Assembly (NCBI GenBank): GCA_947501805.1
Contig: CANMXJ010000013.1
Span: 1 to 64,000, forward strand
Direction: 5' to 3'
Length of the DNA stretch: 64,000 nucleotides
Source of the DNA: an uncultured Sulfitobacter sp.
GTDB lineage: Bacteria; Pseudomonadota; Alphaproteobacteria; Rhodobacterales; Rhodobacteraceae
Shown here: positions 18,421 to 27,550 of the stretch, in pieces
How the letters are laid out: each line of letters begins with the position of its first letter
Numbering within the stretch: position 1 is the first letter of the stretch
Made by a program: the position numbers and the translations under genes
Notes under the pieces: generated by a model
The model's database searches: none
What the model was told of the DNA's origin: nothing
What the model saw: the letters and a program-made list of their open reading frames with translations, nothing else

Positions 18421-19983
18421 TCAGTGCTTGTGCTTGACGATCTCGCCTGTGTCCAAGCGGCCAAAATAGCTGTTCATCTCGCGCTTCACGATTGGCATCA
18501 GACAATAGAGCGCCGTAATATTCACAACCGCCATGGCAAAGATCATAGCATCAGAGAAGTCAATGACCGCACCAAGCTGTGCCGCCGCACCTATGATGAT
18601 GAAGAAACAGAAGATCAACTTGAAGATCAGTTCTGTCGTTTTGCCTTCACCAAACAGATACGTCCACGCTTTCAGCCCATAGTAGGACCAAGAGATCATG
18701 GTTGAGAATGCAAACAAGATCACCGCAACCGCCAGCACATAGGGGAACCAGCTAAAGCCGGACGCAAATGCCGCTGAAGTCAGGCTAACGCCACTTGAGC
18801 CGTCGATAGTTTTGATCGCCGTACCTGCTTCATTCAAAACGAAGTTACCTGTAGCGGGGTCCATAACCAAGACACCAGAAATTGTGATAACCAGAGCGGT
18901 CATTGTACAGATCACAACCGTGTCGATGAACGGCTCTAGCAGGGACACAACGCCCTCAGTCACAGGCTCTTTGGTTTTCACCGCAGAGTGTGCAATCGCT
19001 GCAGAACCAACACCAGCCTCGTTCGAGAATGCAGCACGTTTGAAACCTTGGATCAGCGCACCGACAAAGCCACCCGCAACACCAAGACCGGTAAACGCCC
19101 CGGCAAAGATCTGGCCAAAGGCCCAACCGATCTGGTCTGCATTCATGATCAGAATGACCAACGCCGCCAGCACATAGGTAATACCCATAAATGGCACAAC
19201 TTTTTCGGTCACGCTGGCGATGGACTTGATACCACCGACGATCACGGCAAAGACGACTGCCGCAAAGATCACACCGGTGATAAGGCCCGAGAAATCACCG
19301 ACGATGTTGGTGATCTGGGCGTGCGCCTGGTTGGCTTGGAACATGTTGCCGCCGCCCAATGCGCCACCGATCGTGAAAATCGCAAAGACGATAGCAAGGA
19401 AGCGACCACCTGGCAGACCGCGCTCCTTGAAGCCTTTGGTCATATAGTACATCGGACCACCCGAAACGGTGCCGTCCGGATACTCGTTGCGGTACTTCAC
19501 ACCCAGCGTACATTCCGTGAATTTGGATGCCATGCCCAAAAGACCCGCAAGGATCATCCAGAAGGTCGCGCCGGGCCCACCGATTCCCACAGCCACCGCA
19601 ACACCCGCGATGTTACCGAGACCAACCGTGCCCGAAAGCGCCGTGGTCAAGGCCTGAAAGTGGCTTACCTCACCCGCGTCATTCGGATCGGAATAGTCAC
19701 CTTTTACAAGGCTGATCGCGTGGCCGAATGCCTTGATCTGGATAAATCCAAAGTAGACCGTAAAGATCGACGCGGCCACAACCAACCACAGTACAATCCA
19801 CGGGAACGCAGCACCGTTAATCTCGAACGGCAGGGGTGCAAAAATTAGGTTCACGAACCAGCCAGTTGAACTGGCAAAGACATCGTTAACCTTTTGATCA
19901 AGGCTGACCGCCTCTTGGGCAGCCGCCAATGTGGGCAGGCTGAGCGCGGTTGCGGCCAATCCTGCTGTCATAAATCGTTTCAT
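18421..19983 (-). CDS. Sodium:alanine symporter family protein (AGCS)
   Basis: Imports alanine or glycine together with sodium through the cytoplasmic membrane. The 520 residues contain the AGCS signature ALSGTVGLGNIAGVAVAVG, then GMASKFTECTLGVKYR, and SNEAGVGSAAIAHSA, all typical. The N-terminal 22 residues (MKRFMTAGLAATALSLPTLA then AQE) look like a cleavable signal peptide, a feature of some alphaproteobacterial AGCS proteins. The ATG at 19983 has GGGGG 8 bases upstream; a further start at 20025 overlaps usp. The usp gene lies 16 bases upstream, so the pair is an operon ended by the terminator at 18341-18374. Confidence 0.93.
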   Translation of the reverse strand: MKRFMTAGLAATALSLPTLAAAQEAVSLDQKVNDVFASSTGWFVNLIFAPLPFEINGAAFPWIVLWLVVAASIFTVYFGFIQIKAFGHAISLVKGDYSDPNDAGEVSHFQALTTALSGTVGLGNIAGVAVAVGIGGPGATFWMILAGLLGMASKFTECTLGVKYRNEYPDGTVSGGPMYYMTKGFKERGLPGGRFLAIVFAIFTIGGALGGGNMFQANQAHAQITNIVGDFSGLITGVIFAAVVFAVIVGGIKSIASVTEKVVPFMGITYVLAALVILIMNADQIGWAFGQIFAGAFTGLGVAGGFVGALIQGFKRAAFSNEAGVGSAAIAHSAVKTKEPVTEGVVSLLEPFIDTVVICTMTALVITISGVLVMDPATGNFVLNEAGTAIKTIDGSSGVSLTSAAFASGFSWFPYVLAVAVILFAFSTMISWSYYGLKAWTYLFGEGKTTELIFKLIFCFFIIIGAAAQLGAVIDFSDAMIFAMAVVNITALYCLMPIVKREMNSYFGRLDTGEIVKHKH

Positions 19984-19999
19984 AAAGTTTCCCCCAAAT

Positions 20000-20440
20000 T
20001 CACGGAATGATCGTGAGCGGCACACTGGCAGAAGCTGCCAAACGACCCGTCACACCACCAAAGACACGCTCTTTCAAACCGCGCGCGCCGACACGGCCCA
20101 CAACAATCTGACTTGCGTTGTGCTTCTTGGCTGTTGCATCCAGAATATCTGCAGCGTCGCCGTGCTGAAGCACACCAATCACCTCAAAGCCCTCTGCTTT
20201 GGTCGCATCAACCGCTGGATCAAGCACACGTTCATGCGCCATTTGCAGCTCTTCTTCACGCCGCTTGTGACGTTCTTCGTTCTCTTCGGGGGTTTGGAAC
20301 GAAAACGGCGACCATTCGATCACATAAACGATCGCAATGGTGCAATTCCCGATCAATTTGGCCCTTTCCTTCGCAAAAGCCAGCGCGCGCGCACCGGCCT
20401 CCGACCCGTCCAGACCCACAACGATGGTGGTGTTTGACAT
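20000..20440 (-). CDS. Universal stress protein, UspA family
   Basis: The protein has 146 residues of the Usp alpha/beta fold. It begins MSNTTIVVGLDGSEAGARAL and has the ATP-binding loop near the end: VVGRVGARGLKERVFGGVTG followed by LAASASVPLTII (G-2x-G-9x-G-S/T type). It probably binds ATP and responds to stress or energy state. GGGA precedes the ATG at 20440. It is the first gene of a two-gene operon with the sodium:alanine symporter, so it may modulate that transporter, as Usp proteins beside transporters often seem to do. Confidence 0.9.
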   Translation of the reverse strand: MSNTTIVVGLDGSEAGARALAFAKERAKLIGNCTIAIVYVIEWSPFSFQTPEENEERHKRREEELQMAHERVLDPAVDATKAEGFEVIGVLQHGDAADILDATAKKHNASQIVVGRVGARGLKERVFGGVTGRLAASASVPLTIIP

Positions 20441-21059
20441 ATCTTTTTTCCCTGTTGTCCCGTTGCGCACGAACCTTTGTTAGATGGTGTTCGCCTATCG
20501 CAACCTATTCACCCAAGAGCAGAAAAAATCATCGCCCTGCTTCAGGATTCCTAAAGTGTAGCAAAAAGAGGATAGGCGAATTGACCTAATAATAGCAAAT
20601 TCGAAGGCCGAATAACGAAATTTACCCAATTCAGAGGGAAATTTGCCGTTTTCCCACAGGAACATCGGTTCCCGCTATTGGTGTCGCAAGTCTCTGTTCA
20701 TCATTTCCCCAAACCTGAACACCTCTGCGCACCACCTGAACGCGGCGCGGCATCAAAGGCTAAACCGTGTCCGGTACCGCTTCAAGTCATCCTCTCTATT
20801 CAGGCCTCGCTCTTTCTGTACCATTGCAGGTCCGAAAAACACCAACACGACAACCTCCTGCAAGCGGCGATGTTGTGCCACATCCGGGTAATTACGCTTG
20901 CCATGCTCGCAGAGGGGCGGACACGTCATTCGCGCGCCGCGGGATCAATCCAGTAGCAAACTAAGGGATCAGACACCATCTTGCACGTGCGCGTTGATCT
21001 TGCCCCATGCCCGCGATATTGCGTGTCCCAACCTCATTTGACCAGACAGGAATCCCCCA
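20441..21059. other. 619-base region without a recognisable gene
   Basis: I see no supported coding region, tRNA or strong repeat between usp and ettA, which are transcribed away from each other. The region must hold both promoters. It is long for this otherwise tight genome and could hide a small RNA. Confidence 0.5.
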
Positions 21060-22715
21060 ATGGCTGCCTATCAATTCGTCTACCACATGTCCGGCGTCTC
21101 CAAGACCTATCCCGGCGGCAAGAAAACCTTCGAAAACATCCACCTGAACTTCCTGCCCGGCGTGAAGATCGGTGTGGTCGGCGTGAACGGCGCGGGTAAG
21201 TCCACATTGCTCAAGATCATGGCAGGACTCGACAAGGACTTTACCGGTGAAGCATGGGCCGCCGAGGGGGCCAAGGTTGGCTATCTCCCGCAGGAGCCAA
21301 AGCTGGACGAGACCCTGACCGTGCGCGAAAACGTGATGCTTGGCGTGGCAGATAAAAAGGCGATCCTTGATCGCTATAACGAACTGGCGATGAACTACTC
21401 TGACGAGACGGCAGACGAAATGGCACGCCTGCAAGACGACATTGACGCGCAAAACCTGTGGGATTTGGACTCACAAATCGACGTTTCCATGGAAGCCCTG
21501 CGCTGCCCTGCCGATGACGCCAACATCAAAGACCTTTCCGGTGGTGAAGCCCGCCGTGTCGCTCTGTGCAAACTCCTGCTCGAAGCGCCCGACATGCTGC
21601 TGCTCGACGAACCGACCAACCACCTTGACGCAGAAACAATCGCGTGGCTGCAACAGCACCTGATGGATTACAAAGGCACCATCCTGATCGTCACCCACGA
21701 CCGCTACTTCCTCGATGACATCACCAGCTGGATTCTGGAACTCGACCGCGGCAAAGGCGTGCCTTACGAGGGCAATTATTCCGACTGGCTGGAGCAAAAG
21801 GCCAAGCGTCTGGCGCAGGAAGCCCGCGAGGACAAATCCAAGCAGAAAACGCTGGAGCGCGAACTGGAATGGATGCGCCAAGGTGCCAAGGCCCGTCAGG
21901 CCAAAAGCAAGGCGCGGATCAATGCCTATAACGAAATGGCCGAGACCTCAGAGCGCGAGAAACTTACCCGCGCCCAGATCGTCATCCCCAACGGCCCGCG
22001 CCTTGGCAATAAGGTGATCGAAGTCAACGGCCTGAAAAAGGCCATGGGCGACAAACTGTTGATCGAAGACCTGTCCTTTGATCTGCCCCCCGGCGGCATC
22101 GTCGGTGTAATTGGCCCCAACGGTGCAGGTAAATCGACTCTGTTCAAAATGTTGACAGGTCACGAAAAACCCGACGCCGGCACCATTGAGTACGGCGAGA
22201 CCGTTGATCTATCCTATGTCGATCAATCCCGCGACGACCTAAACGGTGACGACACCGTTTGGCAGGCAATTACGGGCGGCGCGGAACTGATCAAACTGGG
22301 CGACGCCGAGGTGAACTCCCGCGCCTATTGCTCGTCGTTCAACTTCAAGGGCGGCGACCAGCAGAAAAAAGTCGGCCTGCTTTCAGGCGGTGAACGCAAC
22401 CGCGTCCACATGGCTCGATTGCTCAAAGAAGGCGGCAACGTCCTGCTGCTCGATGAACCGACAAACGATCTGGACGTCGAAACCCTGCGTGCTTTGGAAG
22501 ACGCCCTCGTCGATTTTGCAGGCTGCGCGGTGGTCATCTCCCACGACCGCTTCTTCCTCGACCGCATTTGTACACATATGCTCGCCTTTGAAGGCGATGC
22601 GCATGTGGAGTGGTTCGAAGGAAACTTCGAGGACTATGAAGAGGATAAGAAGCGGCGGTTGGGTGCAGATGCTTTGGAGCCTAAGCGGTTGAAGCATAAG
22701 AAGTTTGTGCGATAA
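21060..22715 (+). CDS. ettA: Energy-dependent translational throttle protein EttA (ABC-F)
   Basis: Soluble ABC-F ATPase that binds the ribosomal E site and gates the first steps of elongation according to ATP/ADP levels. Two nucleotide-binding domains are clear in 551 residues: Walker [10 protein letters not shown] and GPNGAGKST, signatures LSGGEARR and LSGGERNR, Walker [12 protein letters not shown] and [11 protein letters not shown]. The linker is rich in charged residues ([19 protein letters not shown]), as in EttA. The N-terminus [19 protein letters not shown] is characteristic. A GG-AA site lies before the ATG, and a terminator follows the gene. Confidence 0.96.
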   Translation: MAAYQFVYHMSGVSKTYPGGKKTFENIHLNFLPGVKIGVVGVNGAGKSTLLKIMAGLDKDFTGEAWAAEGAKVGYLPQEPKLDETLTVRENVMLGVADKKAILDRYNELAMNYSDETADEMARLQDDIDAQNLWDLDSQIDVSMEALRCPADDANIKDLSGGEARRVALCKLLLEAPDMLLLDEPTNHLDAETIAWLQQHLMDYKGTILIVTHDRYFLDDITSWILELDRGKGVPYEGNYSDWLEQKAKRLAQEAREDKSKQKTLERELEWMRQGAKARQAKSKARINAYNEMAETSEREKLTRAQIVIPNGPRLGNKVIEVNGLKKAMGDKLLIEDLSFDLPPGGIVGVIGPNGAGKSTLFKMLTGHEKPDAGTIEYGETVDLSYVDQSRDDLNGDDTVWQAITGGAELIKLGDAEVNSRAYCSSFNFKGGDQQKKVGLLSGGERNRVHMARLLKEGGNVLLLDEPTNDLDVETLRALEDALVDFAGCAVVISHDRFFLDRICTHMLAFEGDAHVEWFEGNFEDYEEDKKRRLGADALEPKRLKHKKFVR

Positions 22716-22744
22716 CCTCCCACTCCATTTGTGATTGTATGAGA

Positions 22745-22770
22745 AAGGCGACTAATAGGTCGCCTTTTTT
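22745..22770 (+). terminator. Intrinsic terminator after ettA
   Basis: AAGGCGAC and GTCGCCTT form a stem with a 6-base loop, followed by six T. It lies about 30 bases after the ettA stop. Confidence 0.9.
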
Positions 22771-22857
22771 GTTGCCGTTCATATCCCTGATCCGTCTTTG
22801 GAAAATTCCCGCATTTGGTGTATGGTTATTCCATTCATTATCTTAAGGCTTTTCACA

Positions 22858-23568
22858 ATGCTCAAGTTTTTCCTGATGCTATCCACCATCCTATTACTAA
22901 GCGCCTGCGGCACCTTAAATTTTGACAAATTGTCGGAGGACGGTCGATTTGAAGGCACCGTGTTAGTGATGTGGGTTGAAGAAAACAACACCAACAGCGG
23001 AAACGGAAAATTTGTCTATGTTCCAGCCCCCGGTGATCCCTTGCGCTTTGTGCGGGGGAATGATGCTGACGGCGCGACAGTCAAGATCATCGAACCTGAA
23101 ATGATGTACACAGATGGCGGCACGATTCCCCGGCAAATTCAATTGTTCAAAGGCTTCTCACCGTGGGGTTATGCGCCAGCATACATGATCCACGATTGGC
23201 TCTTTGTGGCCCGTCACTGCATCAACGACGATACGGCAAATGACCGTCAATCCGTTATTGCGGACATGAAATTCATTGAATCCGCCGAGATCATCGGTGA
23301 GGCAATCAAAGCGTTAGTCGTTGCAGAAAAGGTACAGAAAAATGATGTCGCCCCAGCAGCCATTAGCAACGCAGTTGCAGGTCCAATCTCTTACCAAAGC
23401 TGGGTAGCCCAGAACCGATGTGCCGCAAACAAGGTCACCGAAGATCACCGCGCGCAGGTTACGGCGGCTCTTGCACCCCAAGCGATTATTCTTGGACCAA
23501 AGACAGAAAACATAGAGCCCGTCATAATTTCAAACACGGCAAGGCTGGTAACTTCGCTGTCGTTTTAG
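22858..23568 (+). CDS. Lipoprotein with DUF1353-like domain
   Basis: The 236-residue protein begins MLKFFLMLSTILLLSACGTL, a lipoprotein signal with Cys17. The core has MMYTDGGTIPRQIQLFKGFS, YAPAYMIHDWLFVARH and downstream helices. TDGGTxPR and the APAxxHDWL motif are those of DUF1353, a family found in phage and bacterial proteins of unknown activity; the His-Asp pair could bind metal. The last part is Ala-rich and poorly conserved-looking. The ATG at 22858 has AAGG in front; an earlier in-frame ATG at 22798 would bury the signal. No operon partners. Confidence 0.7.
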   Translation: MLKFFLMLSTILLLSACGTLNFDKLSEDGRFEGTVLVMWVEENNTNSGNGKFVYVPAPGDPLRFVRGNDADGATVKIIEPEMMYTDGGTIPRQIQLFKGFSPWGYAPAYMIHDWLFVARHCINDDTANDRQSVIADMKFIESAEIIGEAIKALVVAEKVQKNDVAPAAISNAVAGPISYQSWVAQNRCAANKVTEDHRAQVTAALAPQAIILGPKTENIEPVIISNTARLVTSLSF

Positions 23569-23788
23569 AACGATATGGAACGGTGAAACCAGAAAGAAGG
23601 ATGGCGATCTCCCGCCTATGCGACTGCCACAGCCCTTGATCGAATCGTCCCCCGCTCCTATCTTCTCACTTGCTAACGTTTATCTATTTCGACCCACTGT
23701 CTCCCTAACACGGCGCAGATCGAACTCGGAACGACCACGCCAAGCCATCGCACAACGCGGATGGCACACTACTTTAGGAGACTACGGA

Positions 23789-23995
23789 ATGGCTACTGGC
23801 ACCGTAAAATGGTTTAACACAACAAAAGGCTTCGGCTTTATCGCACCTGATGGCGGCAGCAAGGACGTTTTCGTCCATATTTCTGCTGTTGAGCGCGCGG
23901 GCCTCACAGGTCTGGCCGACAACCAGAAAGTGACATTCGACATCGAAGCAGGCCGTGATGGCCGCGAGAGCGCGACGAATATCGCACTGGCGTAA
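23789..23995 (+). CDS. Cold-shock protein, CspA family (copy 1)
   Basis: This 68-residue single cold-shock domain contains [14 protein letters not shown] (RNP1) and [13 protein letters not shown] (RNP2). It binds single-stranded RNA/DNA and melts secondary structure. It differs from copy 2 at 37601 in only four residues. There are about 220 bases between the previous gene and this ATG, enough for the long structured leader often found in csp mRNAs. AGGAG lies 10 bases before the ATG, and a terminator follows. Confidence 0.95.
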   Translation: MATGTVKWFNTTKGFGFIAPDGGSKDVFVHISAVERAGLTGLADNQKVTFDIEAGRDGRESATNIALA

Positions 23996-24054
23996 GCCGT
24001 AGCGGCAAGAAATTGCCGCTCTGGGGTGTTTAACGCCTCTTTCACAACAAATTG

Positions 24055-24088
24055 ACCGATCCTCTGGCAACAGTGGGTCGGTTTTTTG
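24055..24088 (+). terminator. Intrinsic terminator after cold-shock gene 1
   Basis: ACCGATCC and GGGTCGGT pair (one wobble), the loop itself contains TCTG/CAG pairing, and six T follow. A second hairpin, AGCGGCAA/TTGCCGCT, lies just upstream at 24001-24020 without a T run. Confidence 0.8.
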
Positions 24089-24163
24089 TTGCCGCAGGGT
24101 TGATAATGAGCGGGTTTTTGCGACATTAGGTCATCTGCAAAAATCATTACATGGAGCATCCTC

Positions 24164-24715
24164 ATGCACCGCCGCACATTTCTGGCCTCGACACTGGCCG
24201 CTGCCGCCCTTCCACAGGTCTTGTCCGCTGCCTCCGCCGGCTATGATCCGAAACCACAAGAGGTTGCCATCAAAGCAGCGTATCAGCCTGGACAGCTTCT
24301 TGTTCTGCCGCGCAGCCACTATCTCTATTTTGTGACGGCTCCGAGCAAAGCGATGCGGTATGGTATCGGTGTTGGTAAAGCGGGGCTTGAGTTCACCGGC
24401 ACTGCCACAATCGCGGTCAAAAAAGAATGGCCCACATGGCGCCCGACCGACGAGATGATCGAGCGTGACCCTGCGGCGTACAAGCGTTTCATCGGCAACA
24501 CCGAAGCCCAGCCCGGTGGACCCGGCAACCCGCTTGGTGCGCGTGCGTTATACCTATTCGAGAATGGCCGCGACACCTATTTCCGCATCCACGGCACAAC
24601 GGCACCAAACACCATCGGACGCTCCGTCTCCAACGGCTGTATCCGGATGATCAACGAACACGTGATTGATTTGTACAACCGCGTGCCAGTCGGGACAGTT
24701 GTGACGGTTCTCTGA
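24164..24715 (+). CDS. L,D-transpeptidase (YkuD family)
   Basis: Envelope enzyme that makes 3-3 cross-links in peptidoglycan or anchors proteins to it. The 183 residues start with MHRRTFLASTLAAAALPQVL, a twin-arginine-type signal, and end with the catalytic block IHGTTAPNTIGRSVSNGCIR, which carries the His and the Cys nucleophile (S-x-GC-x-R). AKKEW-like central residues and PGGPGNPLGARALYL are also typical of ErfK/YbiS/YkuD proteins. The gene is followed by its own terminator. Confidence 0.92.
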   Translation: MHRRTFLASTLAAAALPQVLSAASAGYDPKPQEVAIKAAYQPGQLLVLPRSHYLYFVTAPSKAMRYGIGVGKAGLEFTGTATIAVKKEWPTWRPTDEMIERDPAAYKRFIGNTEAQPGGPGNPLGARALYLFENGRDTYFRIHGTTAPNTIGRSVSNGCIRMINEHVIDLYNRVPVGTVVTVL

Positions 24716-24738
24716 TCCACGCTTTTCAGTGAGACATG

Positions 24739-24766
24739 AAGGTCGCCATTTTGGCGGCCTTTTTTT
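24739..24766 (+). terminator. Intrinsic terminator after L,D-transpeptidase gene
   Basis: AAGGTCGCC and GGCGGCCTT pair (one wobble) around ATTTT-type loop, followed by a run of seven T. Confidence 0.88.
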
Positions 24767-24844
24767 GGTCCGAGATTACAATTGCAAATGAATATGATCA
24801 TCATGACGCGCAGCGCGGCATCCCTGAAATCTGATCTTGGCATT

Positions 24845-25519
24845 TTAAACCCCAAACTGCTCTTTCAGGTGCGGCTCAATCAGGATTTTTCCCACGCGGC
24901 CATCCTCTCCAAGCGATTGGAGCGCCGCTTTCATCCTTGATGTTTCTGGTTTGACGTCAGGCCAACCCCCCTGAAGCCACGTCAAATTCCACCGCAGAGT
25001 CATCATATTGTCAGGGCAGTCGGTTGGACCGCTCTCAAACGCAAAGTACCCGATTGGTGACGCTGTAAAGTTGGGCAAATACCCACTATTACCCTCATAA
25101 TAGAGCGCCAAATCAACTTTGCGACCGTCATTGTGTGACAAGTGCGGGAGCAGCGGGAAGCCAGTTAGAAACGGAAAATTTGCATCAAGAACTAGGGTTG
25201 TTGTGCCCGGAAATACACTCTCCATATGCGCGGCATGATCAATCAGGACGTCCCTAAGCTCCGGCACTACATATTGGCGGTTCAGGACGCAATATAGCTT
25301 CGATTGCATGTGCAGCGCATCATCGCCAAGGCAGGGCAATGGTTCGCGCCCGAGTATTGGAGCCATCCAAAGCGCCGCTACAGACAGTGCTGTATAAGCT
25401 GCGACAAAAACAACCGCACGATGCCTGAAACACAATGCGAACAGCCAAGCTACTCCTCCAAGTTGAGACAAAAGCGTGAGCAGGACGAAAATCAAGGCAT
25501 GCAAAAGTCCGCGATACAT
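24845..25519 (-). CDS. Membrane-anchored protein with LAS-metallopeptidase-like motif
   Basis: The 224-residue protein has two N-terminal membrane segments (about residues 7-25 and 33-58), so the rest lies outside the cytoplasm. The outer part has LPHLSHNDGRKVDLALYYEG, in which His-x6-Asp matches the zinc-binding pattern of LAS peptidases (D-Ala-D-Ala peptidase/MepA/lysostaphin fold), and a C-terminal KILIEPHLKEQF that could give the third ligand. Three cysteines occur outside. I do not recognise the family, so peptidase activity is inference. The ATG at 25519 has AGGA. A terminator separates it from the ABC operon upstream. Confidence 0.6.
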   Translation of the reverse strand: MYRGLLHALIFVLLTLLSQLGGVAWLFALCFRHRAVVFVAAYTALSVAALWMAPILGREPLPCLGDDALHMQSKLYCVLNRQYVVPELRDVLIDHAAHMESVFPGTTTLVLDANFPFLTGFPLLPHLSHNDGRKVDLALYYEGNSGYLPNFTASPIGYFAFESGPTDCPDNMMTLRWNLTWLQGGWPDVKPETSRMKAALQSLGEDGRVGKILIEPHLKEQFGV

Positions 25520-25596
25520 TTCTTCAATTCCTCTTGCCAAAAATTCTGCTTTCCTGCCGCGCAACGAAAGCCCGGAAAATACCTGTCCCAATTAAC

Positions 25597-25626
25597 AAAA
25601 AAGGGCCAGCGCAACGCGCCAGCCCT
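25597..25626 (-). terminator. Intrinsic terminator after the ABC transporter operon
   Basis: On the minus strand AGGGC-TG-GCGC and GCGC-TG-GCCCT pair with a small internal loop, followed by TTTTTT. It lies 24 bases after the substrate-binding-protein stop codon and closes the pyrimidine/ABC unit. Confidence 0.8.
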
Positions 25627-25649
25627 CCAAAGTCACACTGCGCGAAAGA

Positions 25650-26648
25650 TCAGTTCAGCGCTTTGTCCGTAATCGCATGTGTCCAAGCACCTTCCGGCTT
25701 CTTGGTAATCACCGGATCGGACCCGCCCGCCAACAATGACGTCACCGTGCGGTCAAAGTCTGCCGGGTCAAGCGTGCCGTTAGAGCCCGCCGTCAGCTTG
25801 GCAATTTCACCCATCATACGGATCTGCGCCGCTTCGGTCTGGGCACCAGTCTCATCATTGTCCAACACGATGCCAGCCGCTTCTTCAGGATTCTCTTCGG
25901 CGTATTTCCAGCCCTTCATAGATGCGCGCACAAAGCGCACCATCTTGTCCTCGAACACCGGATCGGCCAAATTCTCTTCCAGCACGTAAATACCATCCTC
26001 AAGCGTCGCGACACCCTGCTCTTCATATTTGAACGTCACCAGCTCATCCGGGTTCACGCCCGCGTCCAGCACTTGACCGTATTCGTTGTAGGTCATGGTT
26101 GAGATGCAATCCGCCTCGCGCTGCAACAGCGGATCGACGTTGAAACCCTGCTTCAGCACAGTCACACCATCCGGACCACCATCCGTCGAAATACCCTCCT
26201 GCGACATCCACGACAGGAACGGATATTCATTGCCAAAGAACCAGACGCCAATGGTCTTGCCTTTGAAATCCTGCGGCCCGGTGATCCCGGTATCTTTCCA
26301 GCAGGTCAGCATCAGACCGGATGTCTTGAACGGCTGTGCAATGTTCACCACCGGCAGACCCTTCTCCCGTGCGGCCAAGGCTGACGGCATCCAATTCAGC
26401 ATCGCATCCGCGCCGCCGCCTGCCAGAACCTGTGGTGGGGCGATATCAGGACCGCCTGCCAAAACGGTCACGTCCAGTCCTTCCTCTTCATAGAATCCCT
26501 TGTCCAGAGCCACATAATAGCCTGCAAACTGCGCCTGCGTGACCCATTGCAGCTGTAGTGTTACGGTATTGGCATGCCCGTCCGCAAACGCAGGTGCGCC
26601 GCCAAGGCCAGTCGCGACGGCCGCTGCCATCATAAACTTCTTCATCAT
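25650..26648 (-). CDS. ABC transporter substrate-binding protein, NMT1/THI5-like
   Basis: Periplasmic solute-binding protein of 332 residues with signal peptide MMKKFMMAAAVATGLGGAPA (cleavage near FADG). The mature start TVTLQLQWVTQAQFAGYYVALDKGFYEEEGL is typical of the NMT1/THI5-like and NitT/TauT class, which bind pyrimidine moieties, riboflavin or sulfonates. Together with the two permeases and the ATPase beside dihydropyrimidinase, it probably binds a pyrimidine or a breakdown product; that is context-based. A terminator follows. Confidence 0.88.
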   Translation of the reverse strand: MMKKFMMAAAVATGLGGAPAFADGHANTVTLQLQWVTQAQFAGYYVALDKGFYEEEGLDVTVLAGGPDIAPPQVLAGGGADAMLNWMPSALAAREKGLPVVNIAQPFKTSGLMLTCWKDTGITGPQDFKGKTIGVWFFGNEYPFLSWMSQEGISTDGGPDGVTVLKQGFNVDPLLQREADCISTMTYNEYGQVLDAGVNPDELVTFKYEEQGVATLEDGIYVLEENLADPVFEDKMVRFVRASMKGWKYAEENPEEAAGIVLDNDETGAQTEAAQIRMMGEIAKLTAGSNGTLDPADFDRTVTSLLAGGSDPVITKKPEGAWTHAITDKALN

Positions 26649-26698
26649 TTGATCGTCTCCCCAGATTGGTTGAATTTTGCCCCGTTTCGAGGTCTTGG

Positions 26699-27550
26699 TT
26701 ATCTTCTTTGGCGCTGTGAGGGGTGCCAGAACGTCACCCGCTTTTCGATCAACGTCATTCCCCCATAAAACGCGCTGCCCGCCAAGGCTGCAATCACAAT
26801 TTCAGCCCAGACCATATCAAGCGCAAGCTGGCCAAAGCTGGTCGAAATACGAAACCCCATCCCAACAGTCGGAGAGCCGAAAAACTCTGCAACAATCGCA
26901 CCGATCAGCGCAAGCGTCGTCGCAATCTTGAGACCGTTAAACAAAAACGGCATCGCCGCAGGCAGGCGCAGCTTGAACAACGTCGGCCAATAGCCTGCAC
27001 CATATGTCCGCATCAGGTCGCGCTGCATAACGCTTGTATCACGCAAACCCGCCACAGTGTTCACTAGGATCGGAAAGAACACCATAACAGCAACCACCGC
27101 GGCCTTGCTCTCCCAGTCACTCCCGAACCATTTCACAAAAATCGGTGCGATCCCGACAATCGGCAAAGCAGCCATGAAGCTGCCCACAGGAAGAATACCC
27201 CGCGTCAGGAAATCGGACCGATCCGCCAGTATCGCCACACCAAGAGCAGCCAGACCACCAATTACATAGCCTGTCATGGCGCCCTTGATAATCGTCTGCT
27301 GAAAATCAGCCCAAAGCCTTGGTCCTTCGCTCAACAGCCGTTCCACAATCGCTGAAGGAGCGGGTAAAATCACGGGATTCACATCAAACCCCACGACAAG
27401 CAGTTCCCAGATCACCACGACAGTCAGCCCGAAAATGCTCGGAATCAACACTTTGACAGCAGCATGATCCGATACCGGCCCATTGGCCAGACGCACATTG
27501 ATCCACCAGCCAATAGCCCAAATCATCAATGCTGCAATTGCCCAGATCAT
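26699..27550 (-). CDS. ABC transporter permease (NitT/TauT type), first
   Basis: Integral membrane subunit of 283 residues. The permease signature appears as TYGAGYWPTLFKLRLPAAMPFLFNGLKIA (EAA loop, contacts the ATPase). About six to seven hydrophobic segments, including an N-terminal one. It overlaps the upstream permease gene by 4 bases (ATGA), so the two are coupled and likely form a heterodimeric channel. The binding-protein gene starts 50 bases downstream. Confidence 0.92.
   Translation of the reverse strand: MIWAIAALMIWAIGWWINVRLANGPVSDHAAVKVLIPSIFGLTVVVIWELLVVGFDVNPVILPAPSAIVERLLSEGPRLWADFQQTIIKGAMTGYVIGGLAALGVAILADRSDFLTRGILPVGSFMAALPIVGIAPIFVKWFGSDWESKAAVVAVMVFFPILVNTVAGLRDTSVMQRDLMRTYGAGYWPTLFKLRLPAAMPFLFNGLKIATTLALIGAIVAEFFGSPTVGMGFRISTSFGQLALDMVWAEIVIAALAGSAFYGGMTLIEKRVTFWHPSQRQRR

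Noticed and set aside
24001..24020. AGCGGCAA/TTGCCGCT hairpin just after cold-shock gene 1
   Set aside because: No T run follows; the stronger terminator is at 24055-24088.
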